Positions 35,518 to 44,765 of a DNA stretch of 64,000 nucleotides are shown here, piece by piece. A model generated the notes under the pieces. It was not told the DNA's origin, searched no databases, and saw only the letters and a list, made by a program, of their open reading frames with translations. The position numbers and the translations under genes are program-made. The number at the start of each line of letters is the position of its first letter. Within the stretch, counting starts at the first letter, position 1. Origin of the DNA: Tessaracoccus caeni (GTDB lineage: Bacteria; Actinomycetota; Actinomycetes; Propionibacteriales; Propionibacteriaceae); contig NZ_JARGDO010000003.1 of the NCBI RefSeq assembly GCF_029211185.1, forward strand, positions 124,001-188,000, read 5' to 3'.

Positions 35518-36023
35518 ATGCCGGCCTGTTGCTGCTCGCCGCGGCTGATGAGACGATCGCGCAGCGCGGCTGCGGCGTCCTTGTCCAGGCCGGGGATGGT
35601 CACGGTGCCGGACGTGGACGAGGTGACCATCTCGACGGAGGCCAGCCCGAACATCCGGTCGATCGGCCCCGACGACACCTCCACCATCTGCATCCGGCCG
35701 TACGGCACGCAGGTGAGGTTGCGGAACCAGAGGCCGTTGGTCAGGTAGACGTCGTGCTCGCGCTCGGCGTAGCCCCACCGTCGAAACACCCTGGGGGCGC
35801 GCACCGCTCTCCAGGCGAACCACAGCACCATCACGCCGAGCACCACCCAGCCCCAGGGCTCGGGTAGGAAGAGGAAGGCGGCCACGGTGCCGCCGCCTCC
35901 GACGATGACCGCGCTGACCGCCAAGCCCAGGTACTTCGCCTTCAGATAGTTGGGCGAGAGGCGCTGCCATTGCTCGGTGGGTGGTGCGAAGAGGTCGTTC
36001 ATGGACGTCGATGGGTCGCTCAC
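35514..36023 (-). CDS. YdbS-like PH domain membrane protein
   Basis: A 169-residue protein with a hydrophilic N-terminus, two transmembrane helices (about 30-70) and a bPH2/DUF304 domain (about 80-155). It is the small partner of YdbS-YdbT pairs. ATG 36023 lies 17 bp after the stop of the DUF1707 gene, and its own stop overlaps the YdbT-like start. The three genes form one operon for an envelope-associated function that cannot be named further. Confidence 0.88.
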   Translation of the reverse strand: MSDPSTSMNDLFAPPTEQWQRLSPNYLKAKYLGLAVSAVIVGGGGTVAAFLFLPEPWGWVVLGVMVLWFAWRAVRAPRVFRRWGYAEREHDVYLTNGLWFRNLTCVPYGRMQMVEVSSGPIDRMFGLASVEMVTSSTSGTVTIPGLDKDAAAALRDRLISRGEQQQAGI

Positions 36024-36040
36024 GTGATTCGCTCTTCCGC

Positions 36041-36715
36041 CTATTTGATGAGTTTTCGGTATTTGCGTTCGTCCATGGCCGGACCATAGATCTTGATCTC
36101 ACCCATGAGCACCAGGCCGCTCAGCAGCAGGGTCACGCCGCCGGGAACCGGAACCAGCCCCTCGACCTTCACCTCGCCCAGCACCGGGTTGATGTTCTCG
36201 GTGCGCACCCCGACGCCCTCCGGCACCCGGATCTTGATCTCCCCCATGATGCACATGGTGTCGAGCTGGATCTCCTGGTGGGCGAAGGTGGTGCCGATCA
36301 GGTCCAGATGCACGTCGCCCATCACGGTGCTGAGCTTCACGACGGGCTCCAGAAGAGTGATCCGTCCCGGACGCAGCGACGAAAGGTGCGCGTTGCCGCC
36401 GTCGAAACCCCTGGAGGTCGCGGGCGCGATATGGGGCGCACGGGGAGTGGCCGGGGCGGGCGGATAGCCGTATCCACGCTGTGGCGGTGGGGGTGGGACG
36501 AAGCGCTGAGGTGATTTCGGTGCGGCCGGGATGAGGTCTGAGGTGAGCTTGTTCAACTCCTTGTAGGTCTTCGCGTCATAGGCTGCCGCGATGCGGTCGG
36601 CGTGCTCGTCGAAGCTCAGCCGACCGTCGGCATAAGCCGCGTTCAACACCTCGGCCACCAGCTCCCGGTCCTGGTCGGCGCACCTGAGATGTTCTATGCC
36701 CTCTGCCTCGCTCAT
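36041..36715 (-). CDS. DUF1707 protein with LiaF-like C-terminal domain
   Basis: A 224-residue protein. The N-terminal DUF1707 domain (about 8-60; LRCADQDRELVAEVLNAAYADGRL) is common in actinobacteria. A Pro-rich linker follows, then a beta-helical domain like the LiaF/DUF2154 C-terminus (about 115-210; VMGDVHLDL, CIMGEIKIRVPEG, LMGEIKIYG). LiaF-type domains sense cell-envelope stress with LiaRS kinases, so an envelope-stress role is plausible. ATG 36715 lies 6 nt after TAAACT and the message is probably leaderless. It is the first gene of the PH-domain operon. Confidence 0.88.
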   Translation of the reverse strand: MSEAEGIEHLRCADQDRELVAEVLNAAYADGRLSFDEHADRIAAAYDAKTYKELNKLTSDLIPAAPKSPQRFVPPPPPQRGYGYPPAPATPRAPHIAPATSRGFDGGNAHLSSLRPGRITLLEPVVKLSTVMGDVHLDLIGTTFAHQEIQLDTMCIMGEIKIRVPEGVGVRTENINPVLGEVKVEGLVPVPGGVTLLLSGLVLMGEIKIYGPAMDERKYRKLIK

Positions 36716-36725
36716 ACGAGTAGTT

Positions 36726-36753
36726 TAGAGATCCCGCAAGTAGGTGGCGCCTG
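36726..36753. repeat. Half copy of the 7.0-kb palindrome
   Basis: The sequence agagatcccgcaagtaggtg here matches the arm of the 41-bp palindrome at 7032-7072. The centre (ggcgcctg) is retained but the second arm diverges. On the minus strand it abuts the TAAACT -10 box of the DUF1707 gene, just as the first copy abuts a TAGTAT box. Confidence 0.75.
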
Positions 36754-36804
36754 TCGGAGCCCGTTCCCGAGCGGATCTGCAGCCCCCGACGAAGGAGGAG
36801 CACG

Positions 36805-37935
36805 ATGAACAAGAAGAAGATGAAGGTCGGCATTCTGACCGCGGGTGGCGACAGCCCGGGCCTGAACGCCGCGATCCGCGGCTTCGGCAAGGCGGCCATC
36901 GGTGAGCACGGCATGGAGCTGATCGGCTTCAGGGAGGGGCTGAAGGGCCTCGTCGAAGACCGCTGGGAGGTGATGGACTCCACGAAGCTCTCCGGGATCC
37001 TCACCATCGGAGGCACCATCCTCGGCACGTCGCGGGACAAGCCGCACAAGATGCTGGTGGACGGCGAGGTCCGCGACATGACGCCCGTGATCCTGGAGAA
37101 CGTGGAGCGCAACGGCCTGGATGCGTTGGTGTGCATCGGTGGTGGCGGCACCGCGAAGAACGCGCAGCGGCTGGCGAAGGCCGGCCTCAACGTGATCCAC
37201 CTGCCGAAGACGATCGACAACGACATCGCCCACACCGACACCAGTTTCGGCTTCTCCACGGCGCTCGGCATCGCGACGGAGGCCGTCGACCGGCTGCACT
37301 CCACCGCCCACTCGCATCACCGCGTGATCCTCGTCGAGATTATGGGGCACAAGGCCGGCTGGCTGGCGTTGGGTTCCGGGATCGCGGGCGGTGCCGACAT
37401 CATCCTGATTCCCGAGATCCCTTACTCGATCGATTCGGTGGCGGAGTCGGTGCGTCGTCGCGCCGACGGCGGCAGCAAGTTCTCCGTGATCGCGATCGCG
37501 GAGGGTGCCCGTTCCGTCGAGGATGCCGCGAACCTGGAGGCGGCGAGGGCGCTGGTCGACGTCGCGAAGACGCCTGAGCAGAATGCCGCGGCCAAGCAGC
37601 ACCTCGCTGCCGTCGAGGCCGCGCACCGCGACAACGCCTTCAAGCTGGCCGCCGCTCTGGAGGGCGCCACTGGGCTGGAGTCGCGGGTGACCATCCTCGG
37701 CTATGTGCAGCGCGGCGGGACTCCCGACGCCAACGACCGGCTGCTCGGCACCCTGCTCGGCAGCGCCGGCGCGGATCTGGTGGCGGAGGGCACCTTCGGC
37801 ATCACCGTCGCCTCACAGGCCGGCAAGGCGGTGCCCGTGCCACTCGCCGACGTGGCCGGCAATCTCAAGGCGGTGCCCGTCGACCACGAGTGGGTGCGCG
37901 CCGCCCGCCAGGTGGGCACGGGTCTCGGAGACTAG
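36805..37935 (+). CDS. pfkA: 6-phosphofructokinase, phosphoryl donor uncertain
   Basis: A 376-residue PFK-family enzyme that phosphorylates fructose 6-phosphate. It has the N-terminal [18 protein letters not shown] motif, catalytic [12 protein letters not shown] (near 132-143) and [11 protein letters not shown]. The donor is ambiguous. Lys before TIDND is typical of PPi-type and group III enzymes. The GGGGT motif lacks the Asp that marks PPi-dependent PFKs and has the Gly favouring ATP. GAAGGAGGAG precedes ATG 36805. Its stop overlaps the stop of the convergent oxidase gene (ctag). PPi use would match the PPi economy suggested by hppA and ppdK. Confidence 0.93.
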   Translation: MNKKKMKVGILTAGGDSPGLNAAIRGFGKAAIGEHGMELIGFREGLKGLVEDRWEVMDSTKLSGILTIGGTILGTSRDKPHKMLVDGEVRDMTPVILENVERNGLDALVCIGGGGTAKNAQRLAKAGLNVIHLPKTIDNDIAHTDTSFGFSTALGIATEAVDRLHSTAHSHHRVILVEIMGHKAGWLALGSGIAGGADIILIPEIPYSIDSVAESVRRRADGGSKFSVIAIAEGARSVEDAANLEAARALVDVAKTPEQNAAAKQHLAAVEAAHRDNAFKLAAALEGATGLESRVTILGYVQRGGTPDANDRLLGTLLGSAGADLVAEGTFGITVASQAGKAVPVPLADVAGNLKAVPVDHEWVRAARQVGTGLGD

Positions 37936-39875
37936 GACGATTCGTCTTCGAAGGTCCGCCGGCCGGAGAAGACGGCGATGACCTTGCGGATGAGGCCCGT
38001 CAGGGCGTTCGCGATCGTCGAGCCGTTGCGTTCCCCGTTCTTCGTCTCGGCGGCGGGATCGACGCCCACGACGTCTGGTCGGTCGGACTGAACCAGGCTG
38101 GTGCCGTCGATGCCCAACGGGCATGCCGGCGGCGCCAAGGCGTCGTGGGGATAGGCGGCCCACAGGGCGTTGCGGTAGTCGTAGGCCACCTGTGCGACGA
38201 GCTCCGGATCGTCGGTGCGGGCCGCGATCTCGCGCTGCACGACGATGTGCTGGCGAAGCGTCAACGCCCCGCCAGTGCGGGGTGCGCTGGGCTCGCAGAA
38301 GCCGCACTCGACGCAGGAGTCGATGGCGGGGTTCAGACGCGGCAACAGCTTCAACCGTGTGACGTGGGCCTGCGGATCGCGGTTCAAGATGACGTTGGGA
38401 TTCAGCACGTGGTCGGGGTCGAACAGGCGTTTGACCTCTCGCATCACCTCGTACAGCTCGTCGCCGTACTGGCGCTGCAGGAACGGGGCCATGGCGCGCC
38501 CGGTGCCATGTTCGGCCTTCAGCACGCCTCCGTTGTCCAGCACCAGGCTGACCATGTCGCGCATGAACCGGGTGAACCGGCGCACCTCCTGCTGGTCCTG
38601 GAAGTCCTGATACAGCATGTAGTGCAGCGTGCCCTCGGCGAGATGTCCGGTGATGGCCGAGTTCTCGTAGCCATGTTTCACGAAGAGCGCAGTCAGTGCA
38701 TGGCAGACGGCCGAGATGCGCTCGTGCGGAACCGAGATGTCCTCCAGCAGGATGCTCGTTCCGTCGGGACGCTGGTTGGCCATCGCCGAGAACAGGCCGT
38801 GGTGGGTCCGCCACGTGGGATAGATCTTCTCGGGGTCGAGCTGCTGCATGGCGGTGGGCTCCACCCGGTCCAGCACGCTCCTGACGGCCTCGTCGAGCGC
38901 GGCCACCCCTTCCTCGGTCTCGTGACGCAACTCGAGCACCAGGGCCGACTGGTCCTCGAGGTCGAGGTCGGCGAACAGGGTGGGAGCGTCGGGCAACGTG
39001 CGCGCGATGCGGACGCCGTCGACGTCAAGCAGCTCGATGATGTCCAGGCCCGTGGCCTTCAACGGGGTGACCGCCTCCAGCGCCTCCTCGAGCGTGGCGA
39101 ACAACGCGACGTGCACCACGCGGTATGGGCGCAGCGGCACCGTGCGGAAGGTCGCCTCCGCGACGAAGCCGAGCGTGCCCTCCGACCCCACCATCAGGTG
39201 CCGCAGCATCTCCACCGGATCGTGATGATCAAGGAACGCCTGGAGCGAGTAGCCCATGGTGTTGCGCATCGAGAAGAGCCGACGCAGTTCCGCGACCGAC
39301 TCCGGATTGCTGCGCAGCCGGCGACGCAGCAGGAACAGTCCGCCCACCAGCTCGGGCTCGACCAGGCGCAGGGCGATGTCCGACGCCGAGTCCGCCGTGT
39401 CCAGCACCAGGCCGCTTGGCAGCACCACCACCATCGACTCGATGGTGTGATACGCGTTGTCGCGGATGCCGCACAACTTGCCGGTGGAGTTGTTGGCGAT
39501 GATGCCACCGATCGTCGCGGCGACGGCGCTGGCCGGATCCGGGCCCAGCCGTCGGCCGAAGTGGCGCAGTCTGGCGTTGACGTCGGCCAGCGTCGCACCC
39601 GGTCCGACGCGGACGCGCTCGCCGCCGTCGAGCACCTCGATCTGGCGGAAATGCGTGCGGGTGTCGGCGAGGATGCCGTCGGTCAGGCCTTGCCCCGAGA
39701 GACTGGTGCCACCGGAACGGAAAGTCAGGTGGCGTCGTTCTCGGCGGGCGAAGCGGAACAGCTCTGCCACATCCTCAGCGGACTCCGGGGTGACGACTTC
39801 TTCCGGAGTAAGGAGAAAACGGGAGGCGTCGTGAGCCATGGCCAGCCGGGTGAGGGCGCTGGCATCCCGCGTCAT
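37932..39875 (-). CDS. FAD-binding oxidase/D-lactate-type dehydrogenase with decayed Fe-S tail
   Basis: A 647-residue flavoprotein. The FAD-binding PCMH domain (about 30-215) has [13 protein letters not shown] and the [14 protein letters not shown] loop. The FAD-oxidase C domain spans about 250-490 ([25 protein letters not shown]). Relatives oxidise D-lactate, glycolate or 2-hydroxyglutarate and usually continue into a two-cluster ferredoxin domain and CCG repeats (900+ residues). Here [12 protein letters not shown] (about 520) has lost the fourth Cys, the second cluster keeps only ACPLGID, and the protein ends. ATG 39875 has CAGGAGG 8 nt upstream, preferred to ATG 39920. Confidence 0.88.
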   Translation of the reverse strand: MTRDASALTRLAMAHDASRFLLTPEEVVTPESAEDVAELFRFARRERRHLTFRSGGTSLSGQGLTDGILADTRTHFRQIEVLDGGERVRVGPGATLADVNARLRHFGRRLGPDPASAVAATIGGIIANNSTGKLCGIRDNAYHTIESMVVVLPSGLVLDTADSASDIALRLVEPELVGGLFLLRRRLRSNPESVAELRRLFSMRNTMGYSLQAFLDHHDPVEMLRHLMVGSEGTLGFVAEATFRTVPLRPYRVVHVALFATLEEALEAVTPLKATGLDIIELLDVDGVRIARTLPDAPTLFADLDLEDQSALVLELRHETEEGVAALDEAVRSVLDRVEPTAMQQLDPEKIYPTWRTHHGLFSAMANQRPDGTSILLEDISVPHERISAVCHALTALFVKHGYENSAITGHLAEGTLHYMLYQDFQDQQEVRRFTRFMRDMVSLVLDNGGVLKAEHGTGRAMAPFLQRQYGDELYEVMREVKRLFDPDHVLNPNVILNRDPQAHVTRLKLLPRLNPAIDSCVECGFCEPSAPRTGGALTLRQHIVVQREIAARTDDPELVAQVAYDYRNALWAAYPHDALAPPACPLGIDGTSLVQSDRPDVVGVDPAAETKNGERNGSTIANALTGLIRKVIAVFSGRRTFEDESS

Positions 39876-40042
39876 GCCTTGAGCCTCCTGTGGGACGCCC
39901 CGTTGCCCCGCCATGTCCACTTCACGCAGTCTAGTGCCCGAGAACGGAGAGCCGAACGTCGAGTTTCAGGGCGGGATCCGGCCGGTCTGACAGCGCGAGC
40001 AGGAGCCTGCTACCCTAGGCGACGAGCCGTTTCGGCGGCTTC

Positions 40043-40116
40043 GCGGGCGTAGCTCAATGGCAGAGCGCTAGCTTCCCAAGCTCGATACGCGGGTTCGATT
40101 CCCGTCGCCCGCTCCA
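40043..40116 (+). tRNA. tRNA-Gly (CCC)
   Basis: Cloverleaf with acceptor arms GCGGGCG (40043-40049) and CGCCCGC (40106-40112), a discriminator T and encoded CCA (40114-40116). D-arm GCTC/GAGC; anticodon loop TTCCCAA gives anticodon CCC; the T-arm has GGTTCGATTCC. The anticodon stem CTAGC/GCTCG has a T-C mismatch at the second pair (28-42). A TACCCT -10 box lies about 30 bp upstream. Confidence 0.95.
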
Positions 40117-40120
40117 GCTC

Positions 40121-40180
40121 ATGAGAGAGTCCGCAGTCATGATGGGTCTGCCCGCCCACAACTGCGGACTCTTTCTCATT
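40121..40180. terminator. Hairpin after tRNA-Gly
   Basis: Outer arms atgagag and ctttctcat plus inner perfect arms agtccgcagt (40128-40137) and actgcggact (40161-40170). It lies between the tRNA and the convergent minus-strand gene whose stop (40176) is inside the right arm. It can terminate both transcripts. Confidence 0.8.
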
Positions 40181-41267
40181 CTTCGGTCTTCAGGTGTTCG
40201 ATCAGCTCCGGCGAGGCGCGGAAGAGCCTGAGGTCGCCGTCGTGGAAGAACTCGAACTCGCCCTCGCGGATCTCCGTCAAGACCAGGGCGTCGCTGAAGT
40301 CGTTCAACAAGTTCACACTGCGCCCGGTCGGTTCGTCGGGCCAGACATAGTCGTCGGGGAACGGCTCACCGCCCTCGCGCACCGCGTCGATGAGTTCTTC
40401 TATGCTTTGCGGCTCCCGAATGCTGACCAACTCGAAGTCGCACACCAGCGCGACCCGCAGCTCGTCGAGGTCGACCGGCAGCAGGGTTCCGGCGATATCG
40501 CAGTCCAGGTTGCTCACCGGTACCGGCTCGACAGTATCCGCCGTGCTGCGTCGCTGCTCCGTCCAGGCGGCGATCGCCGCGTCGTACAGTTCTTTCCCAC
40601 CTTCCCTCACGGTGTCGCCGTCGGTGGCAGTCCGGCAGCCGTGCAGCTCGCCTCGCACCACCTGCGGCTCCTTGTCGGGGTACTCGAACACGAGGCGATA
40701 GGTGAGGCTGTACTCCTCGGTGCACGCGGCCATGGGGTCGGCCTCAGGGGCGTTCAGATAGGCGGCCACGAGCTCATCGGGGTTCAGGGTGAGCGGTTCC
40801 ATCGGCCCGCGACTCCCGCTGGGCGTGCCGTTTCGTCCCTTGGCTGGGTCGGCCTTCTCCCTGGGCACGACGTCGGTCACGACGGCGTCGCCACACAGCC
40901 ACACCTGGGTTGCTCCGGTGGTCACCGGACCAGGACCCGCTTCGCGAGGACGGTCCCATTCACTCAGGCAGGCGAGGTTCTCGGGGTAGAAGAAGCCCTC
41001 GGGGTAGGTTTGCGTCTTCTCCGGTTCGGGGCCGATTGTCTGCTCGGGGGTCGGTGACGCCGTCTCGGCAGGGGGCAATGCGACGGACGGTCCGTCGTCG
41101 GTGAAGTGCAGGGTCAGCGGCACGGCGATGGCCAGCACCGCGACGGCGGCCACGCCTCCCAGCGTCGCCTGACGACGCGTCCGCTTGGCGCGCGCCTTGT
41201 TGGCCCATCCCTGAGTCGGGGGCTCAGGGGGAGCGGCCCGGTGGAACAGATCGTGGATGTCGCTCAT
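40176..41267 (-). CDS. Membrane-anchored partner of a SigE-family sigma factor
   Basis: A 363-residue protein: about 35 basic cytoplasmic residues, one transmembrane helix (about 36-54), a Pro/Thr/Glu-rich stalk, and an extracytoplasmic domain with several cysteines (ENLACLSEW, VWLCGD, MAACTEEY, LHGCRT, NLDCD, LVCDFEL). ATG 41267 overlaps the sigma-factor stop by 4 bp, so the two are translationally coupled. No canonical anti-sigma ZAS motif is visible. The arrangement parallels the sigma/membrane pair at 25.9-27.7 kb but the ectodomains are unrelated by eye. Function unknown. Confidence 0.8.
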   Translation of the reverse strand: MSDIHDLFHRAAPPEPPTQGWANKARAKRTRRQATLGGVAAVAVLAIAVPLTLHFTDDGPSVALPPAETASPTPEQTIGPEPEKTQTYPEGFFYPENLACLSEWDRPREAGPGPVTTGATQVWLCGDAVVTDVVPREKADPAKGRNGTPSGSRGPMEPLTLNPDELVAAYLNAPEADPMAACTEEYSLTYRLVFEYPDKEPQVVRGELHGCRTATDGDTVREGGKELYDAAIAAWTEQRRSTADTVEPVPVSNLDCDIAGTLLPVDLDELRVALVCDFELVSIREPQSIEELIDAVREGGEPFPDDYVWPDEPTGRSVNLLNDFSDALVLTEIREGEFEFFHDGDLRLFRASPELIEHLKTEE

Positions 41268-41758
41268 GATGCCTCCTCAACCAGATGGAGGGAGCCGCGC
41301 AGGCGTGCGCAGCCCCGGGAGGTGTGGGTCTTGACGGTGCCCTCGGTGATCCCGAGCGCCTCGGCGACGTCGGCCACCGAACGATCCTCGAAGAATCGCA
41401 GCACCAGCACGGCGCGCTGCATCTTGGGCAGCTCTGCCAGGGCCCTGGTCACGTCGAGACTGATCGACGACGATATATCGTCGGCCAGTTCGTCCGGCGG
41501 CTCGGCCGTGGGCAGCTCCGAGTTCCAGCGTCGACGCCACCAGCTCACGTAGGTGCGATACAGCGTCACCCGCAGATACGCCTCGTAGGCCTCGTCGTCA
41601 GCCATCGACTCGTAGCGCCCGTAGGTCTTGGACAGCGCCGTCTGCACCAGGTCTTCCGCCTTGTGTCGATCGCCGGTCAGCAACCACGCCGCGCGCCAGA
41701 GCCGACCGGATCGATGCGCGACGAACCGGTCGAAGCCGTCGGCGATCTGTTCAGTCAT
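41264..41758 (-). CDS. SigE-family RNA polymerase sigma factor
   Basis: A 164-residue actinobacterial SigE-family ECF sigma factor. Region 2 has LWRAAWLLTGDRHKAEDLVQTALSKTYGR (first 20: LWRAAWLLTGDRHKAEDLVQ). Region 4 (about 105-155) has VLVLRFFEDRSVADVAEALG and EGTVKTHTSRG. GAGGAGGGG precedes ATG 41758. It is coupled to the downstream membrane protein gene. Target promoters are unknown. Confidence 0.92.
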   Translation of the reverse strand: MTEQIADGFDRFVAHRSGRLWRAAWLLTGDRHKAEDLVQTALSKTYGRYESMADDEAYEAYLRVTLYRTYVSWWRRRWNSELPTAEPPDELADDISSSISLDVTRALAELPKMQRAVLVLRFFEDRSVADVAEALGITEGTVKTHTSRGCARLRGSLHLVEEAS

Positions 41759-41929
41759 GACCCCTCCTCACCCCTACCACGCGCTGACCAGGACGGTCGG
41801 TTGACAACAGCATGCAGCGAGGTGAGCAGACAAGGATGTCGCCCCGCCGCCGAGAACACTCCAGTGGGAGATGTTCCCCCGTCTGCGAAGGAGCGAGGAG
41901 GCATCGTGTGTGCTTCAGCTGGGAGTGAG

Positions 41930-43177
41930 TTACTTGACCTTGGAGGTGGCCTTCGAGGTCTTCGAGGTGGTCTTGTAGCCGGGCCGGGAACCGGTCACCT
42001 TGACGGTGATCGTCTTGCCCTTGTCCGACTTGGTGAGGGTGTAGGTGGACTTCGTCGCCCCCTTGATCTCCTTGCCGCTTCGGAGCCATTGGTAGCTGAC
42101 CTTGGATCCGTACGGCTTCCAGGTGCCCGCCTTGGCGGCGAGCTTCTTGCCGACCTTGGCAGTGCCCGAGATCGTCGGCGTGGGTGCCGAGTAGAACTTC
42201 CGCGGATCGGCGACCTTCGCCGTCTTCCGGGAGGTCATGGAGACGGTCTCGTGGTCGGGCTTGGAGCCGGTCACCTTGATGCTGATCTTCTTGCCCTTGT
42301 CGGACGCCGTGAGCGTGTAGCTGGACTTGGTCGCTCCCGCGATCGCCTTCCCGTCGCGCAGCCACTGATAGGACAGCTTCACGCCGGATGGCTTCCAGGT
42401 TCCGGGCACCGCGACGAGCTTGGAGCCGACGGTGGGGGAGCCGTCGATCCTGGGGGTGGGCGTCGACGTGAGGGCGCCGTCGATCTTCACCGTCCATTTG
42501 GCGCTGTTCGCGCTGATCCAGCAGGTCGACGTCACATCGTCAACGAGCCAATCGGTCATCGACCCCTTGTCTGCGTAGTCCGACCACAACGTCGTCGTCT
42601 CACCCTCCGTGCAGGTGAGCTGCAGGGCGAATGGAGCGGCGCCGTCGGCCGTGGAGTTGCCCGAGTAGCTCATCCGGAAGCGATAGACGCCCGGACTCAC
42701 CGTGAACAGCGATGAGTCGTTCAGGCCGGTCCCGCTGAGGGAGTGGCTCAGCTTCGCCGACGGCGAGGTCAGCTGCGTGATGGAGGCCTCCCATGACACG
42801 TGGTCGGGCGCGTCGATATAGAACGAGAACGCCAGGTCGGCGTCCAACTGCATGAGGTGCCGCGCACTACCAGCGGGGGCATCGCTGACGACGAGCGGTG
42901 AGTTGCTGCTGTCCTCGTGGAACACCCAGGAGGTGAACCGATCCCCGCCGGTGTTGCCCGAGAAGCTGAGGTCGAACTGGTACGTCCCCGACGCGAGGTA
43001 GAGGTTCTCCGAGGCGAAGTATCCGTTTCCCTTCATCGAGAACGACGTGTCTGCCGCCGAGGCGGGTGTGACGACGAGGGCGACGAGGCCGACGACGGCC
43101 AGCGCGAGTGCGAGGCATGCGCCGAGTACCCTGGCCACGATCGATCGAGACGGACTGATGCTGCGGACGTCGCTCAT
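41930..43177 (-). CDS. Secreted protein with two Ig-like repeats
   Basis: A 415-residue secreted protein. The signal peptide has a twin-Arg-free basic start and a hydrophobic run, and ends at PASAAD (about 41). The first two thirds are beta-rich with paired GTYQFDLSFSGN / GVYRFRMSYSGN segments, like a duplicated beta-sandwich. The C-terminus has two Ig-like repeats common in actinobacterial surface proteins (LSYQWLRDGKAIAGATKSSY and VSYQWLRSGKEIKGATKSTY) and a Lys/Thr-rich end. There is no sortase motif or anchor, so it is probably released or wall-associated through its basic tail. It stands as a single gene. Confidence 0.85.
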   Translation of the reverse strand: MSDVRSISPSRSIVARVLGACLALALAVVGLVALVVTPASAADTSFSMKGNGYFASENLYLASGTYQFDLSFSGNTGGDRFTSWVFHEDSSNSPLVVSDAPAGSARHLMQLDADLAFSFYIDAPDHVSWEASITQLTSPSAKLSHSLSGTGLNDSSLFTVSPGVYRFRMSYSGNSTADGAAPFALQLTCTEGETTTLWSDYADKGSMTDWLVDDVTSTCWISANSAKWTVKIDGALTSTPTPRIDGSPTVGSKLVAVPGTWKPSGVKLSYQWLRDGKAIAGATKSSYTLTASDKGKKISIKVTGSKPDHETVSMTSRKTAKVADPRKFYSAPTPTISGTAKVGKKLAAKAGTWKPYGSKVSYQWLRSGKEIKGATKSTYTLTKSDKGKTITVKVTGSRPGYKTTSKTSKATSKVK

Positions 43178-43282
43178 GGTGGTTCCCCCTGACGAGTGTC
43201 AGCTTCTTCGCTGACGGTGGGGGAAGCGTACCAACCGGGCTGCCGCCGCGATACGTCGGGTTGCCCTGAGCGGCGGACGCCG

Positions 43283-43945
43283 CTATGCCGCGGCGAGGAT
43301 GTCGAGAACCTCGTCGGCCGAATCGACGACGGCGCGGGCGCCCGCCGCGAGGAGATCCTCCCGCGTGCCCGCCCCGGTGGTGACGCCGAGGCCCGGGATT
43401 CCTGCGGAGACGGCCATCTGCATGTCGGTGGCGGCGTCGCCGATGTACCAGGTGTTCGCCGGCTGTGTGCCGAAGCGCTCCATGGCGAGGAAGGCGCAGT
43501 CAGGGGCCGGCTTGCCCTTCGCGACCTGGTCGGTGCCGATCACCAGGTCCACTGCGTCGCTGATTCCCGCCACGTCGAGCACACGGTGAGCAGCAGCGGT
43601 CTGCCTCGCGGTGACCACCGCCACCATCCAGCCGTCCGCGCGCAGCGCCGATAGGAGTTCCGTGACACCAGGCAGCAACAGGTCGGAGCCGGCCGCCGCG
43701 ATGGTCTCGATGACCCTTGAGCGGTAGAGCCGCAGCATCTCCGGAAAGCGTTCGCTGGCCGCCAGCTCCGGGGCCAACCGCTGTACGGAGTCCACGAGCG
43801 GTACTCCGATGTAGGGAACGACCTGCTCTGGCCGGCAGGCGACCCCGAACTCGTTCAGGGCCTGGCTGACCCCTGAGGCGATGATCGGCACGGTGTCAGT
43901 GAGGGTGCCATCCAGATCGAACAGGGCGGCGCGCGCGTCAGTCAT
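43283..43945 (-). CDS. HAD-superfamily phosphatase (phosphoglycolate phosphatase-like)
   Basis: A 220-residue HAD subfamily IA hydrolase. Motif I is FDLDGTLTD (Asp10/Asp12), motif II VVTARQ, motif III Lys in AKGKPAPD, and motif IV YIGDAATDMQMA. The cap domain is the alpha-helical type, and the family often acts on phosphoglycolate, beta-phosphoglucose or pyrophosphate. The substrate is not determined. ATG 43945 lies 7 nt after a TATTCT -10 box, so it probably has its own leaderless promoter despite lying 17 bp after the upstream gene. Confidence 0.9.
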   Translation of the reverse strand: MTDARAALFDLDGTLTDTVPIIASGVSQALNEFGVACRPEQVVPYIGVPLVDSVQRLAPELAASERFPEMLRLYRSRVIETIAAAGSDLLLPGVTELLSALRADGWMVAVVTARQTAAAHRVLDVAGISDAVDLVIGTDQVAKGKPAPDCAFLAMERFGTQPANTWYIGDAATDMQMAVSAGIPGLGVTTGAGTREDLLAAGARAVVDSADEVLDILAAA

Positions 43946-43962
43946 ATGCCCCAGAATATGGC

Positions 43963-44388
43963 CTATCGTCGCTGGCCCTGAAACGCTCGGGCGACGTCGG
44001 CGGTGCCGGTCCCGTCGACGGGCAGCCGGTCCACGCCGATGAGGCCGAGGAACAAGGTGTCGTACTCGCCGGACGCGTTGACGGTGATCGTGGTGCCCCC
44101 GATCTCGATGTTCCCGCCGTATCCCTCCGCGTCCAGCATCGCGCGGGCGGCAGCCTTCGCAGCGCCAGTGTCCAGACGCGGTGTGCCGTCGAGATCGGAG
44201 ACCACCTGCTGGCCCGCCGAGCGGGCGGCCTCTCGTGCCACCGCCCGGCACTCCTGCTCGGCCGTCGCGTGGCCGGCGAAGTCCACTCCGAGCCCGACGG
44301 CGATCACGAAGGCCGGCATGGCCAAGGTCGCCCAGACCGCGAGGCTCATCCCGCGCTCGTCGCGATTCGGGACGCGCTTCGGCCTCAT
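43963..44388 (-). CDS. TadE/TadG-like pilus-associated membrane protein
   Basis: A 141-residue protein with a short basic N-terminus ending RDERGMS, a single hydrophobic helix (LAVWATLAMPAFVIAVGLGV), then the conserved continuation ATAEQECRAVAREAARSAG. This fits TadE/TadG-like pseudopilins that join Flp/Tad secretion systems. The ATG overlaps the stop of the preceding TadE-like gene (ATGA). No tadA/B/C or pilin genes are nearby. Confidence 0.78.
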   Translation of the reverse strand: MRPKRVPNRDERGMSLAVWATLAMPAFVIAVGLGVDFAGHATAEQECRAVAREAARSAGQQVVSDLDGTPRLDTGAAKAAARAMLDAEGYGGNIEIGGTTITVNASGEYDTLFLGLIGVDRLPVDGTGTADVARAFQGQRR

Positions 44389-44747
44389 GGCGTGAGCCGT
44401 TCGGTGGGGCGGGTCACCGTCTTCTCGACGGCGCCCAGCAGGTCGGGCAGGAGGGTGTGCGCGACGCCCCGCACCGTCACGACGGTGTGCCTGACATCGC
44501 GCCGGATCTCGACGGTGAAGGAGCCCATCGACCCGTTGTCGGCGGCCAGCTGGGCTGCCTCCCGCCCGGCGTCGGCGCTGCCGTCGAGGGCTGAGGCGAC
44601 GGCAGCGCCATCCTGAGCGGCCGCCAACGCCGACGAGTTGGCCCAGGTCACCAGCGCCCACTGCACGACGGTGAGGAAGATAAGGAAGGCGAGCGGGAAC
44701 AGCACGGTCAACTGGACCGAGTTGGATAGACCCCGTTCGCTCTTCAT
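44385..44747 (-). CDS. TadE-family protein
   Basis: A 120-residue protein starting MKSERGLSNSVQLTVLFPLA, with one transmembrane helix and a following ALAAAQDGAAVASALDGSAD segment. This is the TadE pattern of a prepilin-like N-terminus (GLSNSVQL) and small extracytoplasmic domain. ATG 44747 is chosen because the frame upstream is not protein-like and the family N-terminus fits. It is coupled to the next TadE/G-like gene. Confidence 0.78.
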   Translation of the reverse strand: MKSERGLSNSVQLTVLFPLAFLIFLTVVQWALVTWANSSALAAAQDGAAVASALDGSADAGREAAQLAADNGSMGSFTVEIRRDVRHTVVTVRGVAHTLLPDLLGAVEKTVTRPTERLTP

Positions 44748-44765
44748 CGGGTCAGTGTGCCAAAA

